A stretch of 62,000 bases of DNA, taken from NCBI GenBank assembly GCA_963575745.1, contig CAUYUJ010015287.1, positions 60,001 to 122,000 of the forward strand, read 5' to 3'. This document shows, one piece after another, positions 52,517 through 61,188 of this stretch. Positions within the stretch are counted from its first letter, which is position 1; each line of letters starts with the position of its first letter. This stretch comes from Prorocentrum cordatum (taxonomy: Eukaryota; Sar; Dinophyceae; Prorocentrales; Prorocentraceae). Made by a program: the position numbers and the translations under genes. A model generated the notes under the pieces. The model made no database searches and had not been told where the DNA came from. It saw nothing but the letters and a program-made list of their open reading frames with translations.

Positions 52517-52588
52517 GAGGCGCACTGGATATGGATAAAATTCGAGCCTCTAGTAGGGGCCTGATTTTTATCCATATCCAGTGCTCCT
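52517..52588. repeat. Foldback with 36-bp arms
   Basis: GAGGCGCACTGGATATGGAT... and ...ATCCATATCCAGTGCTCCTC are inverted over 36 bases with about six mismatches and almost no spacer (centre near CTAG). It is AT-rich relative to its flanks. Confidence 0.85.
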
Positions 52589-52835
52589 CGGTTTTCTGGG
52601 CGCAAGTTTTGCCCGCATCTGGGGAGATTGAGCATGGATATCTCGAGCTCTCCGCCGCCTCAAGGTGTGGCTTACCCTTCGTGCTTGGCGCCTGCCTCCC
52701 TCTTGACGGCAACACCCTCTGGGTTCCGGAGGGTCGCGGGTTCGCGTGTTTTTTCTCCGCCATTCCTCGTCCCGTCCTCCTGCTGCTGCTGTTGCCGCTC
52801 CCGCCGCGCCGCCTCAAGAGGTGTGTGTGCGCTCA

Positions 52836-52995
52836 GAGCAGGAGCGCAGCAGAGCCACAAGAAAGCGCGGCGTTGACAGCGTAGCTCCGCACGCGTGTCA
52901 GATGCTCGAGCGAGCAAGAACGCAGCAAAGCCCCAGGTCGGCGAGGCATTGACAGTGTAGCTCCGCATCGACACAACGGCCGTGGAACCCCCGCG
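52836..52995. repeat. 76-bp tandem pair upstream of the copia element
   Basis: GAGCAGGAGCGCAGCAGAGCC...TTGACAGCGTAGCTCCGCA at 52836 and GAGCAAGAACGCAGCAAAGCC...TTGACAGTGTAGCTCCGCA at 52912. A hairpin ACAGCTGCG-TTC-CGCAGCTGT follows at about 53116-53136. It could belong to a 5' LTR or leader, but no 3' partner is in the window to prove it. Confidence 0.7.
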
Positions 52996-53287
52996 GCATG
53001 TCCGCGAGCGTTATTCCACCAAGGCGGGTGCTGACAGAGTAAATATGATCCTCTCCGCTTCATAATCAATGAAGACATAACTTAGTTTGCATGCGTTGCA
53101 CTGCCCGCTGGAACTGACAGCTGCGTTCCGCAGCTGTATGACTGCTCGGGCAAGCCAACCTCGGCTTGCAGGAGAGAAAAAGAGTGCGCTGGGCGTGCGG
53201 GCGGCTCGTCGTCGTCCGTCCCCGGCCGACCTCCTCCCTTCACATTCCTGATAGAGTAGTCTTGCTTAGCGGACACTTGTCTTATCA

Positions 53288-54040
53288 ATGTCTCATCCCG
53301 TCCCCTCTCTCCCTGAGCAGAGTGAACATGAGATTTTAATTCCTTCGCCATCTTACCCCGATTCTCAGAGGAAAGACTGGTTATCAGCCGAAACGCGCGA
53401 CTCAGTCGACGCGGGGCCATCAAGTACAGAAGAAGATTCTTCAGTTGTGCCCCGCGACTCAGTCGCTGCGGGAAAGAGCTATGATAAGACTGATATCGTG
53501 TCCAATGTCTCGCGAGGCGCCGATAGGCGCGTTGTACAACATGATGGACACGACGCAGACAGAGACGGTCCAGTTCAGGACCGAGCCCCTCCTTCATACA
53601 TCGCCACTCGGGTAGTCAGGGGAAGAAGTACCGAGGGGATAACCGAAATGTCGATAGACGCATCTCCCGCGGGAGCTCCGATAGGTAATCGTGAGCAAAC
53701 CCCGGACCCGTACGGGCGAGATGGCGTCGCATCAAGACCCAGACGAAGTGCGTTTTCGTCACGGAGTGCCAAATCGACGGAGCCAATCAGCTCAATTCCG
53801 AGTACTCCACACGCTACGGCTATTGCCGCTGGTGAAGCCGGCCGGCCAGGGGAAGTCCAAGGGAATATGAGTACGTATCCTACTATCCCGACCGAATGGG
53901 CGGGCACGAGTGCCAACGCCCCAATCCCAATAGCACTTAACGGACAATTCGGTCAGGACAGCGATGACCAATTGGAAAAGATCACGAAATATATTCCATG
54001 GAAGAAGATTTTGATATCATCAACAATGATATCTCCCTGA
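53288..54040 (+). CDS. Copia element, Gag-like N-terminal segment
   Basis: A 250-aa frame rich in Ser, Thr, Pro and Asp with no recognised fold. It is probably the disordered N-terminus that dinoflagellate copia Gag proteins carry before the core. Two near-identical RDSV-D/A-AG motifs (about residues 38 and 56) are encoded over short palindromes. The frame is left at about 54000, where the next overlapping frame (53998 onward) continues an acidic, Gag-like composition. Confidence 0.5.
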   Translation: MSHPVPSLPEQSEHEILIPSPSYPDSQRKDWLSAETRDSVDAGPSSTEEDSSVVPRDSVAAGKSYDKTDIVSNVSRGADRRVVQHDGHDADRDGPVQDRAPPSYIATRVVRGRSTEGITEMSIDASPAGAPIGNREQTPDPYGRDGVASRPRRSAFSSRSAKSTEPISSIPSTPHATAIAAGEAGRPGEVQGNMSTYPTIPTEWAGTSANAPIPIALNGQFGQDSDDQLEKITKYIPWKKILISSTMISP

Positions 54041-54606
54041 GCCGAGCATTGCCCGCGATGATGGAAGAAGACATCCCTGCTCAAGTCGAAAGATGGTCCC
54101 CAGATGGATCCGATGAAGACATTAGTATCCTGACGCCTCAGGCGGACAGGGCGGAGGCTCAGATGAAGCATGAGAGGGAGTCCACAGGACGAACCCCCGC
54201 GCCTCACCTCAAGAAACAACGGAATGAGGACTACGAGCTAAACGTCCCGCCACCGAAGGAAGGTTTCTTCCGTAATGCCACCACCTCAGGTGAGTGGCAA
54301 CCCTCGATTCCAGCCGTTGTTGAGGATGAAGAAGTGGTCGGACAACCAGCTACGCATGCACAGCTAATAACACAAGACGAAAAGGATGAGGAGTTCTCAA
54401 ATGCGCCTAAACCACCAGAAAGTACATTCATTCGCCCCAGGTCAAATGCTTCAAGCAGGGGAATACCCAAGATGCCAAGATCAGGGGCGAGATCTACGTC
54501 AAGGAGCAACAGTTCAGTTTCCATGATGGAGGCATGTTGGAACCCCAATCCTGACTGCGCGCCTCAGGCGGAGAGCAGATGCCCAGGAAAAGCCAGCAGA
54601 CCATAA
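53998..54606 (+). CDS. Copia element, acidic/Ser-rich Gag segment
   Basis: 202-aa frame beginning MEEDFDIINND, acidic in its first half and Ser/Arg-rich near the end (residues ~150-180, ARSTSRSNSSVSMM). No catalytic or zinc motif. It overlaps the previous frame by 43 bases and ends at a TAA, with the same frame reopening 57 bases later as the coiled-coil segment, so the stop is likely a decay mutation. Confidence 0.5.
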   Translation: MEEDFDIINNDISLSRALPAMMEEDIPAQVERWSPDGSDEDISILTPQADRAEAQMKHERESTGRTPAPHLKKQRNEDYELNVPPPKEGFFRNATTSGEWQPSIPAVVEDEEVVGQPATHAQLITQDEKDEEFSNAPKPPESTFIRPRSNASSRGIPKMPRSGARSTSRSNSSVSMMEACWNPNPDCAPQAESRCPGKASRP

Positions 54607-54663
54607 GGCGCGTTCAGGAACCCAGCGTGCAAGAGTTACTCGGACGTTTGCAACAGGTGTAAC

Positions 54664-55191
54664 ATGCAATGGCTGCGCGCGGAGTGTTACCCAATGAACG
54701 AGCATAACTGCACGTATGTCTTCATACAGTCTATTCAGGACCAGGCCAGGCTGGCGGAGGCAAACACTCAGAGAGAGATTCTGACCAATGAAGCGCAGCT
54801 GGCCGAAAGGGCTCGACTGGACAGAGAAGAATTAACTGAAACTCTGGTCGAAACTAGAGAAACGTTCGAGGCCGAGCGAATCGCCCTAGCCATGGCTGCT
54901 AGAGAGCGGGAACAGGCGCTGATAGAACATCTGTATAATCAGACCGAGGCCGCTAAATGGCAAGTGGAGCGGGAAGCCGAACATAAATACAGAGAATTAT
55001 TGACTTCGGAGAGACAGGCCGCACTGATGGCAAACAAGGAGTCTGCCGACGCCAACGCGGTTGCCGCTGCCGTCGCAGTGGCCAGGATAGAAGGAGAGCA
55101 AATCGCGACAGCCGTGGCGGAACGGGAAAACATGACTTACAAGAAGAGCTCAGAATCGCCAGGCTGGAAGCAGCTAACACCCAAACCGTAG
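54664..55191 (+). CDS. Copia element, coiled-coil Gag segment
   Basis: 175 aa dominated by Glu, Ala, Arg and Gln with heptad-like spacing (e.g. EAERIALAMAAREREQALIE), predicted as a long helical coiled coil that would drive Gag multimerisation. The helical pattern continues past about 55130 in another frame (ELRIARLEAANTQ), marking a single-base frameshift; the last ~20 residues of this frame are therefore spurious. Confidence 0.6.
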   Translation: MQWLRAECYPMNEHNCTYVFIQSIQDQARLAEANTQREILTNEAQLAERARLDREELTETLVETRETFEAERIALAMAAREREQALIEHLYNQTEAAKWQVEREAEHKYRELLTSERQAALMANKESADANAVAAAVAVARIEGEQIATAVAERENMTYKKSSESPGWKQLTPKP

Positions 55192-55292
55192 CTGCGAAGA
55201 TAACCAACCAGAACAATCTCTATCTGGAAGAGCTTAAATCGCATGAGGAAGCTAGATCTTCCCTTCAGCGTGTAACTTCATGCCCGCACCAG

Positions 55293-55646
55293 TTGTCGAC
55301 GGCTCAGTCGTCGGGCATAGTATCCGCCCCTGCGCAATTTGATCAGACGACCTTGGCAAATGCGGGAGCATCGACCCTGCTGGTAGGAGGTGCAACGCAT
55401 CCTCCTCCCGGGCAGAGGGGAAACACACTCCCCGCGGATCAAGTCTGTGCCGTTTGTTTTCGTCAAAAGACGGACAATCGCGTCGGATGTGATAGATCGG
55501 CGTGTGAAGAACATACCGATGCGAGTACTAGGAGATGCTCTAGATGCGACCTGTGGAAGAGTGAAAGATCAGCTGCCAACATGCGAGAAGAAGAGATTGT
55601 TTCGAACGCAGCTAATGCAGAGAAAGGAAAGATGAGGCTTAATTGA
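55293..55646 (+). CDS. Copia element, seven-ligand zinc-finger segment
   Basis: 117-aa frame with a C-x2-C-x10-C-x4-C-x2-H-x7-C-x2-C cluster (C52, C55, C66, C71, H74, C82, C85), a pattern expected to bind two zinc ions, like treble-clef or PHD/B-box-type fingers but not an exact match to any I know. It joins upstream in-frame to the end of the coiled coil (open from about 55190). Such a finger is not part of classical copia Gag. It may bind nucleic acid or host protein. Confidence 0.5.
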   Translation: MSTAQSSGIVSAPAQFDQTTLANAGASTLLVGGATHPPPGQRGNTLPADQVCAVCFRQKTDNRVGCDRSACEEHTDASTRRCSRCDLWKSERSAANMREEEIVSNAANAEKGKMRLN

Positions 55647-55704
55647 GGCTATCATCACCGACCCGACTCCATATATTGAAAATAAACGAGAAGCCGGACA
55701 CACA

Positions 55705-56175
55705 TTGAATTCGTTCCGATTTCCGTTGTTTCCGCAAGAAACTCCCGTGAGGCCGCTGTTGCGTCAACATTTTACTGTCCCAGGCCCTGCACTAGAAGGT
55801 CCGGCGAAGCCGAGCACCGCTGAGAATGGACTTCCTGCAGGGATGAAGCTAACTGGACCTAACGAAGATAACGCTCTCGCCAGTCTCCGCCCATCCCATG
55901 GAGATGGCCCTGCGGGAACGGCGGCGACTAAGTCGCCGGGCGAAGCAGGACAGGGCGGAGAAGGAGACGACAAGAGCGACGCTCCTAACACTGAGATCGT
56001 ATCTTCGCATGAAGATGATCGTGGTAAAAGACCACGCGGGTCGCCTCCGGGAAGCCCAGGGGGGTCAGACCCCTCTGATGGCGGGGGTGGACGCAGGGGG
56101 CCTCAGGGCCCCGGCGGACCGCACGACTCGGTAGTAATCGACGAAGCCGTTGGATCAGTGGAGACAGGTTGGTAA
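55705..56175 (+). CDS. Copia element, Pro/Gly-rich linker segment
   Basis: 156 aa, low complexity: charged/Ser first half, then GSPPGSPGGSDPSDGGGG around residue 115-135. It precedes the folded Gag core and ends at a TAA created by a one-base frame change near 56167, beyond which the core continues in another frame. Confidence 0.5.
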   Translation: MNSFRFPLFPQETPVRPLLRQHFTVPGPALEGPAKPSTAENGLPAGMKLTGPNEDNALASLRPSHGDGPAGTAATKSPGEAGQGGEGDDKSDAPNTEIVSSHEDDRGKRPRGSPPGSPGGSDPSDGGGGRRGPQGPGGPHDSVVIDEAVGSVETGW

Positions 56176-56191
56176 CACCTAGAAAATTGAT

Positions 56192-56836
56192 TTGTTGGAC
56201 ATCCCTGATGCAACGAACATTCGCGAGTGGAATGCGCACGCAATACGCGCAATCGCTGGATCATCGCCCGAGAGCCAGGCAGCACAGCACTGGATTGCTG
56301 AGGCTATGGATCCAGCCGTGGAGGATGAGCAATTCAAAGACGCAGGGCGATTCCAGCGTCTAGACCTCATGATCGCAACGAATCTTATCGAAAAGTTCAA
56401 CAAGATGCGAAAGAGTCGATATCAGCCTGGTCATCATACCCATTTTCCTCAACAGATTACTCGCGTGGAATTCAGCGCCCAGACCAAGGAAGGACTCATG
56501 ACTGGACGCGAGATGGCGCGAGCAATTTGTCATTGGTGTTCGGTAAGATCGGAATTGGGACAACATCGCATTTCACGTGGCCTCTTCAAGGTGATCATTG
56601 ACCCGCACAAGCCCGATGCTGACCTGTATCATTTCTACAATGAACGGACAGATGTGTATCAACAGCTCTATGGCGCTAATCCTCCGACCGATGAGATGAG
56701 GGCCTCGATTCATGCACACTTTCTTGAACAATGCAGAAAGCCGAGCAAGCTTGACTTTGTATGCCAGTTATACGATGGGGCAGATCGAAGAAATGATGAT
56801 GCGAGAAAAAGAAGAGTGGAACATCAGCGTGCATGA
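56192..56836 (+). CDS. Copia element, Gag core
   Basis: 214 aa starting LLDIPDATNIREWNAHAIR (the first codon is TTG; the frame is open further left, so this is not a real start). Mixed alpha-helical composition with FQRLDLMIATNLIEKF and GLFKVIIDPHKPDADLYHF, resembling the capsid-like core seen in dinoflagellate copia Gag. The true frame is lost at about 56755; the remaining ~25 residues are spurious. It would form the virus-like particle shell. Confidence 0.6.
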   Translation: MLDIPDATNIREWNAHAIRAIAGSSPESQAAQHWIAEAMDPAVEDEQFKDAGRFQRLDLMIATNLIEKFNKMRKSRYQPGHHTHFPQQITRVEFSAQTKEGLMTGREMARAICHWCSVRSELGQHRISRGLFKVIIDPHKPDADLYHFYNERTDVYQQLYGANPPTDEMRASIHAHFLEQCRKPSKLDFVCQLYDGADRRNDDARKRRVEHQRA

Positions 56837-57653
56837 GGGCACCTTGAACCAACGTGCTAGACAAGCACGATTCGGCGGAGGCGGGGGCAATGACAACCGG
56901 GAGAATGCAGGCAGCAAAGCCGCCCCGGCAGAGATTGCTGCTAAGTTGGGGAAGCCGTCAGATGCCATGAAAAGTGGAAAGACTAAGGGCGAGACCACGT
57001 GCAGATACGTGCACAAGGGCGAAAATTGCCCGTGCGCAGGAAAGGGCTGTCCCTTCAATCATAAGAAGCCCAAGAATGCCGCACCGGCTCAGCCGAGTGC
57101 GGGGCGAAAATCCAGTGCCACTCCTGCCCGGGAGAAGAACCCTAGGGGGAGATCCAAGGACAGGGGCCGAAAGGGGCAGGGCCGCTCCCAGACCCCGACT
57201 GGCAACCGTGGGAAAGGAGGACAGCAGAATAATAGAAGTCAGTCACGTGGGAAAGACAATACCATGCCGTGTTACGCATACTCCCGAGACCCCAAGAATT
57301 GTCGAGGACCAGAAGACGGATGTAACAAAGCCCACAGAGGGCTATCCGATGCTGAGAAGCTGAAGCGTGACCAGTGGGAACAAGCGAGACTTGGCGCTGG
57401 ACAATCTTCGGGATATGAGCGTACATCCAAACAGGCCAATGCTGCCGCTGCTAATATCTCTTCGACGGGAAGCAATGGTGGCTCCAGAGCCTCTAGTGCT
57501 AATTCCGACAAACGTAAAAAGGATGGAGAGAAAAACAAAGGCGGTGGCAAAGGCAAAGACATGGTCTGCCGCTCCTACAAGGAAACGGGAAAATGCTTAC
57601 GCGGCAAGGAATGCTGGTTCGCCAAGACCACTCCAGGTCATCCAGTCACGTGA
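56712..57653 (+). CDS. Copia element, Gag C-terminus with CCCH zinc fingers
   Basis: 313-aa frame; the real sequence probably enters from the Gag core at about 56755 (YTMGQIEEMMMREKEEW). It carries finger 1 CRYVHKGENCPCAGKGCPFNH (C-x8-C...C-x3-H, residues ~97-117), finger 2 with CYAYSRDPKNC...CNKAH (C-x9-C-x6-C-x3-H) and finger 3 with CRSYKETGKCLRGKECWF, whose final His is replaced or displaced. Lys/Arg/Gly-rich linkers lie between. CCCH fingers in place of the retroviral CCHC knuckle are a known trait of dinoflagellate copia elements and should bind the genomic RNA. Confidence 0.75.
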   Translation: MHTFLNNAESRASLTLYASYTMGQIEEMMMREKEEWNISVHEGTLNQRARQARFGGGGGNDNRENAGSKAAPAEIAAKLGKPSDAMKSGKTKGETTCRYVHKGENCPCAGKGCPFNHKKPKNAAPAQPSAGRKSSATPAREKNPRGRSKDRGRKGQGRSQTPTGNRGKGGQQNNRSQSRGKDNTMPCYAYSRDPKNCRGPEDGCNKAHRGLSDAEKLKRDQWEQARLGAGQSSGYERTSKQANAAAANISSTGSNGGSRASSANSDKRKKDGEKNKGGGKGKDMVCRSYKETGKCLRGKECWFAKTTPGHPVT

Positions 57654-57879
57654 CAATGGCTCCACACTGGCGGCTCAGCCGTCAGTGCTACATAATTTTA
57701 TTAATGGTATTCTCTCTTGCCGCCCTTGTTCGGCAGACGCGCCGAAGCCTGCGTCGGTTGAGCAGAAAACGGGGGGGGGGTGGAAGAGACTCACTGATTC
57801 AATCAGCTTGGGCGCGCGTGCCCCGCCCCATTATTCCGGGGCCTCCCAGGGCAGGAGCAAAACAGCCCTAAGTTTTTGA
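57654..57879 (+). pseudogene. Copia element, Gag-protease linker with frame changes
   Basis: After the CCCH frame stops at 57653, protein-like sequence (STLAAQPSVLHNFINGILS, then GGWKRLTDSISLGARAPP) continues in frame 1 to a stop at 57877-57879. The protease frame begins alongside. A 23-bp hairpin (57665-57687) sits at this boundary. Confidence 0.5.
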
Positions 57880-58967
57880 CTATTGCATCTAGTGCCGATG
57901 GAGGAGACTATTGGGCTACTTCCAAAGGTGAGTTTCACCAGGACAGCAGGAAACAGGTCGAGAGTCTCGTCAATGTCCTAGCGAATTTCCTGCACCCTCT
58001 TTCTCGGGACGCGATCAAGAAGTACTGGTGCGTTCCCCCTCGTAAGAGCTGCACAAGACATCGTCGCCCCTCTACTGAGGGGCCGACTATCACTTGGAGG
58101 AAGGCGCGTCGCCACGACTTGAAAGAGTTGCTTTCAAGTAGCAAAGATAGATGGAAGTTCCCAGGAGAAATCCGCCGACAGATGTCGATACAGTCTAGGG
58201 CATCTGTCGCTGAAGTTCTAATCGGAGCATCAGACCTGCAAGATCATGTCTGGCATCTCTTGTTGAAGGACGAAGTGGGGAAAGAAGGCCCGCGCGGCTC
58301 AGCCGCTGCTGGATGCACAGACAAAGACGCTGCGTATCCGGGGGCGTTGAGCTCCATTATAGATACTGGGTGCGGGTACAACCTAATTGCGGAGAAATAC
58401 ATTAGGAGCGCAGGTGCAATGAGATTGATTCGAAAGCTTCCGCAATCGATCACTCTGAACACTGCTGGGGGGGAGTCTAAGGCCCTCGGTTCAGTTCGCA
58501 TCGCGTGTCCCAAATTTAAGGGTGGTAGTTTTAACGCTTTAGTCATGCCGGAGACCCCGTGCGTGATTTCGGTAGGAGAGCGGTGCATGGATCACGGCTT
58601 TAATTTCTTTTGGCCAGCAGGCCAAAGGCCCTACCTATTGTTGCCCAACGGCCAAAGAGTGGACCTGGCCGTTGAGGGCAAGATACCATACTTGACCCTA
58701 TCAGGCAAGGAGGCGCTGGGTCAGTGGATGTGCGCAGCTGCCGCCGGAAGGAGTGAGCCCCCCGAGCGGTGGTGCTGCGTGACGCCGGGCGCCGAGGCAT
58801 TCTTGGACAACGTGGAATCTGCGGGAGGCCCTCCGCCCCATGCTGTCCAGACCCGCTTTCCCGTCTACGATAGACTCTGCGGATACCATCACCTACTTCT
58901 ACTATCCGCCTCAGGTGGCCAGCGAATGCGGTTGGAATCGGACGCCGACCGGCATTGCTGCCCCTAG
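57876..58967 (+). CDS. Copia element, aspartic protease
   Basis: 363-aa frame. Residues ~160-170 read SSIIDTGCGYNL, the D-T-G active-site motif of retropepsins (D163), followed by TLNTAGGESKALGSVRIAC and MPETPCVISVGERCMDHGF, which match the flap and C-terminal hydrophobic strands of the family. About 155 residues upstream are a linker (includes HPLSRDAIKKYW). It would cleave the polyprotein. The genuine frame is left at about 58860; the last ~35 residues are spurious. Confidence 0.7.
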   Translation: MTIASSADGGDYWATSKGEFHQDSRKQVESLVNVLANFLHPLSRDAIKKYWCVPPRKSCTRHRRPSTEGPTITWRKARRHDLKELLSSSKDRWKFPGEIRRQMSIQSRASVAEVLIGASDLQDHVWHLLLKDEVGKEGPRGSAAAGCTDKDAAYPGALSSIIDTGCGYNLIAEKYIRSAGAMRLIRKLPQSITLNTAGGESKALGSVRIACPKFKGGSFNALVMPETPCVISVGERCMDHGFNFFWPAGQRPYLLLPNGQRVDLAVEGKIPYLTLSGKEALGQWMCAAAAGRSEPPERWCCVTPGAEAFLDNVESAGGPPPHAVQTRFPVYDRLCGYHHLLLLSASGGQRMRLESDADRHCCP

Positions 58968-59811
58968 AAGTTTCTCAGCTTTGCCCGACCACGGACAAGC
59001 CGTCGGCCCATTCGACGAGCAGCCCGGCAAAGCCGAGGGTTGCGCTGCCGCATATAGATGCCACTACGGGTACGGAGTTTCAGGATACCTCCCGTACGAC
59101 GTAAGTAGAGGACTAGACTCCAGCGCGGGCAACGCGGCCCCAGGACTCGAGGAGGGCGAGGTTGGAGACGCTGACGGCGTCGACTTAGTCGACGTCGACG
59201 CACCGCCAGATTTAGACCCAGATGTTGCGGAGGTTGAGGTGTCGGAGACCCTTGCCGAGCGGCTCAAAAAGGTTGCAGCCTCCCTGCCGCACCTTCTAAC
59301 TCATACTCCCAAGAACCCATATTGCCCAGTGTGCAATTGGGCCAAAGCTATCAGAAAGCAACAGCGCAAAGCGCAGAACAAAGGGCTAAAGGTTCCCCGC
59401 CCATACGCTAACCCCACTTCGTTCGGACAACTGACGACCGTGGATCATTGGTTTGCGATGGATGAACTCTCGCGGGGACTCCACGATGAGATCGCGCGTG
59501 TGACTTTTCGCGACCGAGCTACGGATTTTCTCGCCGCTCAGGGTGTACACGACAAGTCTGCGGTTCACGTTTGTAACTTTTTAGTAAACCTGAGAGCCCC
59601 GGAGGAACAGTCAGAATATTGTTATACAGATGGTGCAAGAGAGCTTGCCAGGGCATGTTACGAGCCCAATATTGCCCATGATCCTACCATCCCAGGAAAT
59701 AAGAAACAAAACGCTGTCGCCGAGCGTGCGAACGGTGTTGTGCAGATGGGAGCCAGAGCCTTGCCCATGCAGGCTGGTCTTCCACCACCAGTGTCTACGC
59801 TACAATACTAG
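58840..59811 (+). CDS. Copia element, integrase
   Basis: 323-aa frame; the real product enters near 58860. An acidic linker (residues ~100-140) precedes a zinc-binding HHCC motif HLLTHTPKNPYCPVC (H151, H155, C162, C165) and the catalytic core with D202 (TTVDHW), D264 (CYTDGAREL) and E295 (NAVAERANG), i.e. the D,D,E triad of retroviral integrases with 31 residues between the last two. The reading frame breaks after GLPPPVSTLQY; the C-terminal part follows in frame 3 (about 59790-59900, FNAPLLPFGSLV) and frame 1 again (59905 onward). It would insert the cDNA into chromosomes. Confidence 0.8.
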   Translation: MLSRPAFPSTIDSADTITYFYYPPQVASECGWNRTPTGIAAPRSFSALPDHGQAVGPFDEQPGKAEGCAAAYRCHYGYGVSGYLPYDVSRGLDSSAGNAAPGLEEGEVGDADGVDLVDVDAPPDLDPDVAEVEVSETLAERLKKVAASLPHLLTHTPKNPYCPVCNWAKAIRKQQRKAQNKGLKVPRPYANPTSFGQLTTVDHWFAMDELSRGLHDEIARVTFRDRATDFLAAQGVHDKSAVHVCNFLVNLRAPEEQSEYCYTDGARELARACYEPNIAHDPTIPGNKKQNAVAERANGVVQMGARALPMQAGLPPPVSTLQY

Positions 59812-59904
59812 GACCCCCGCTGAAGGGCAGTCCAGCTGGGAAAGACGCTTCGGATGCCAGTTCAATGCTCCGCTTCTCCCCTTCGGATCACTTGTCCGTA
59901 ATGT

Positions 59905-60108
59905 GTGCCTCCACCTGAATCCCGGCTTCGCACCGCCAAGACTGGCGCGACGATGATCCCAGGGATATACTTGGGGTATGTGCACAAAGCGGGGGGATTG
60001 GTTGGACCAGATACTTGCGTTATACCCCTGAGACAATTGGACGGACTGAGTATGGAATCAGGGCGTACACCAGAGGGAAAACGACCTACAATCGAGAAAT
60101 CTGATTAA
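59905..60108 (+). CDS. Copia element, integrase C-terminal fragment
   Basis: 67-aa frame with GIYLGYVHKAGGLV...VIPL, matching the 'G.F.GY....G......V' segment that follows the integrase core in copia elements. It starts at an internal ATG by chance and is stopped by TAA at 60106-60108. The next residues continue in the same frame. Confidence 0.6.
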   Translation: MPPPESRLRTAKTGATMIPGIYLGYVHKAGGLVGPDTCVIPLRQLDGLSMESGRTPEGKRPTIEKSD

Positions 60109-61188
60109 GTGTACAGCAACATCTTAGATGGTACTGCTGATGACCAATCGCCTCCATTTCCCTTGCGAAAAGCATACGAGAAAGCAGCGACGGAGGTACG
60201 TTCCGTCACAATCCCCACAGAGACAGGAGAGGCTGCGGCCGTCCCAGACGGACCACAGCCAGCCACAGGTATAAGACCGGACAATACGTTTAATGCTGAT
60301 GATCTTGCTATTATGGTGCCACCGCCTCCTCAAGAAGGCGAGGGCGCCCCGCGTTTTGATTCTGGGGCCGATTTTGAAGACGACGGTCCTGGGGGTCTGT
60401 ATGTGGGTGATGTGCCTTTGGTAGTCGACGGCAGGGGCCCTCAGCGCGATCCCCATCCTGCAGACAAGAACCAGAAACTGGGACTCGCACAACTCGAGTA
60501 CCGTTTGGACAGACAGTCCAACTTCTCAGCGGCTAAGCCGCGTGAGAAAGCTCCAGGGAAAGGGCAACTTCTTGCCCGAACAATTCAAAATTTGGATACG
60601 ATGGAATACTTTGAAGACAGACGGATTGTTGCTGGACTTACAAAAGAAGAAGTAATTCAAAAGCTTCCGTTGACAGGCCGTCGAAAGACATGTAGTATAC
60701 GAGTTGTTCTTTATTCTGACCCTGATTATGTGCCTATAACCCGAGTGTGGGTCACAGACCCAGACCCAAAATACAGTGCCCAATGGCTAAAGAAGTTACC
60801 TGAATCTACCAATCCTGGAGTACATCCTGGACGATGGTTCAACATGAACCAAGCCCAGCGCCGACAGGCCGTGGAACAATATAAGGCAGAAAAGAGAGGA
60901 TTCTTCGGTATAGAGGATCCCGGCCCTTGTCTCGGTCTCCTGCGTGACATCGGTCTAGATGTGGACGACCCACCGACTCCGCGCGATCCCGCAGTGGCTC
61001 AGCCACTTGCGGCTCTCCCCGAAGCTAGGCTAACTGCACCTAAGGTGGCTGAGCAGCTACGTCGAATTGAAAATGGCAGCCCGTGCTACACCCCTGGCAG
61101 TGGGCGAGGGGCGGCGTCGCGAAACACCCAGGGTTGTCAAGCCACATCTGAGACTGAGGATTCATCAGAAGAAGATGTTCCCGAATAA
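60109..61188 (+). CDS. Copia element, integrase-RT linker
   Basis: 359 aa in the same frame as the preceding fragment. No catalytic motif. It has the mixed, Pro/Asp-rich character of the long linker between integrase and RT in this group (e.g. RWFNMNQAQRRQAVEQYK at ~residues 240-257). The TAA at 61186-61188 is an in-frame stop: protein-like sequence (DIWWKQTWYGRTFARDG) carries straight on behind it. Confidence 0.55.
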   Translation: MYSNILDGTADDQSPPFPLRKAYEKAATEVRSVTIPTETGEAAAVPDGPQPATGIRPDNTFNADDLAIMVPPPPQEGEGAPRFDSGADFEDDGPGGLYVGDVPLVVDGRGPQRDPHPADKNQKLGLAQLEYRLDRQSNFSAAKPREKAPGKGQLLARTIQNLDTMEYFEDRRIVAGLTKEEVIQKLPLTGRRKTCSIRVVLYSDPDYVPITRVWVTDPDPKYSAQWLKKLPESTNPGVHPGRWFNMNQAQRRQAVEQYKAEKRGFFGIEDPGPCLGLLRDIGLDVDDPPTPRDPAVAQPLAALPEARLTAPKVAEQLRRIENGSPCYTPGSGRGAASRNTQGCQATSETEDSSEEDVPE

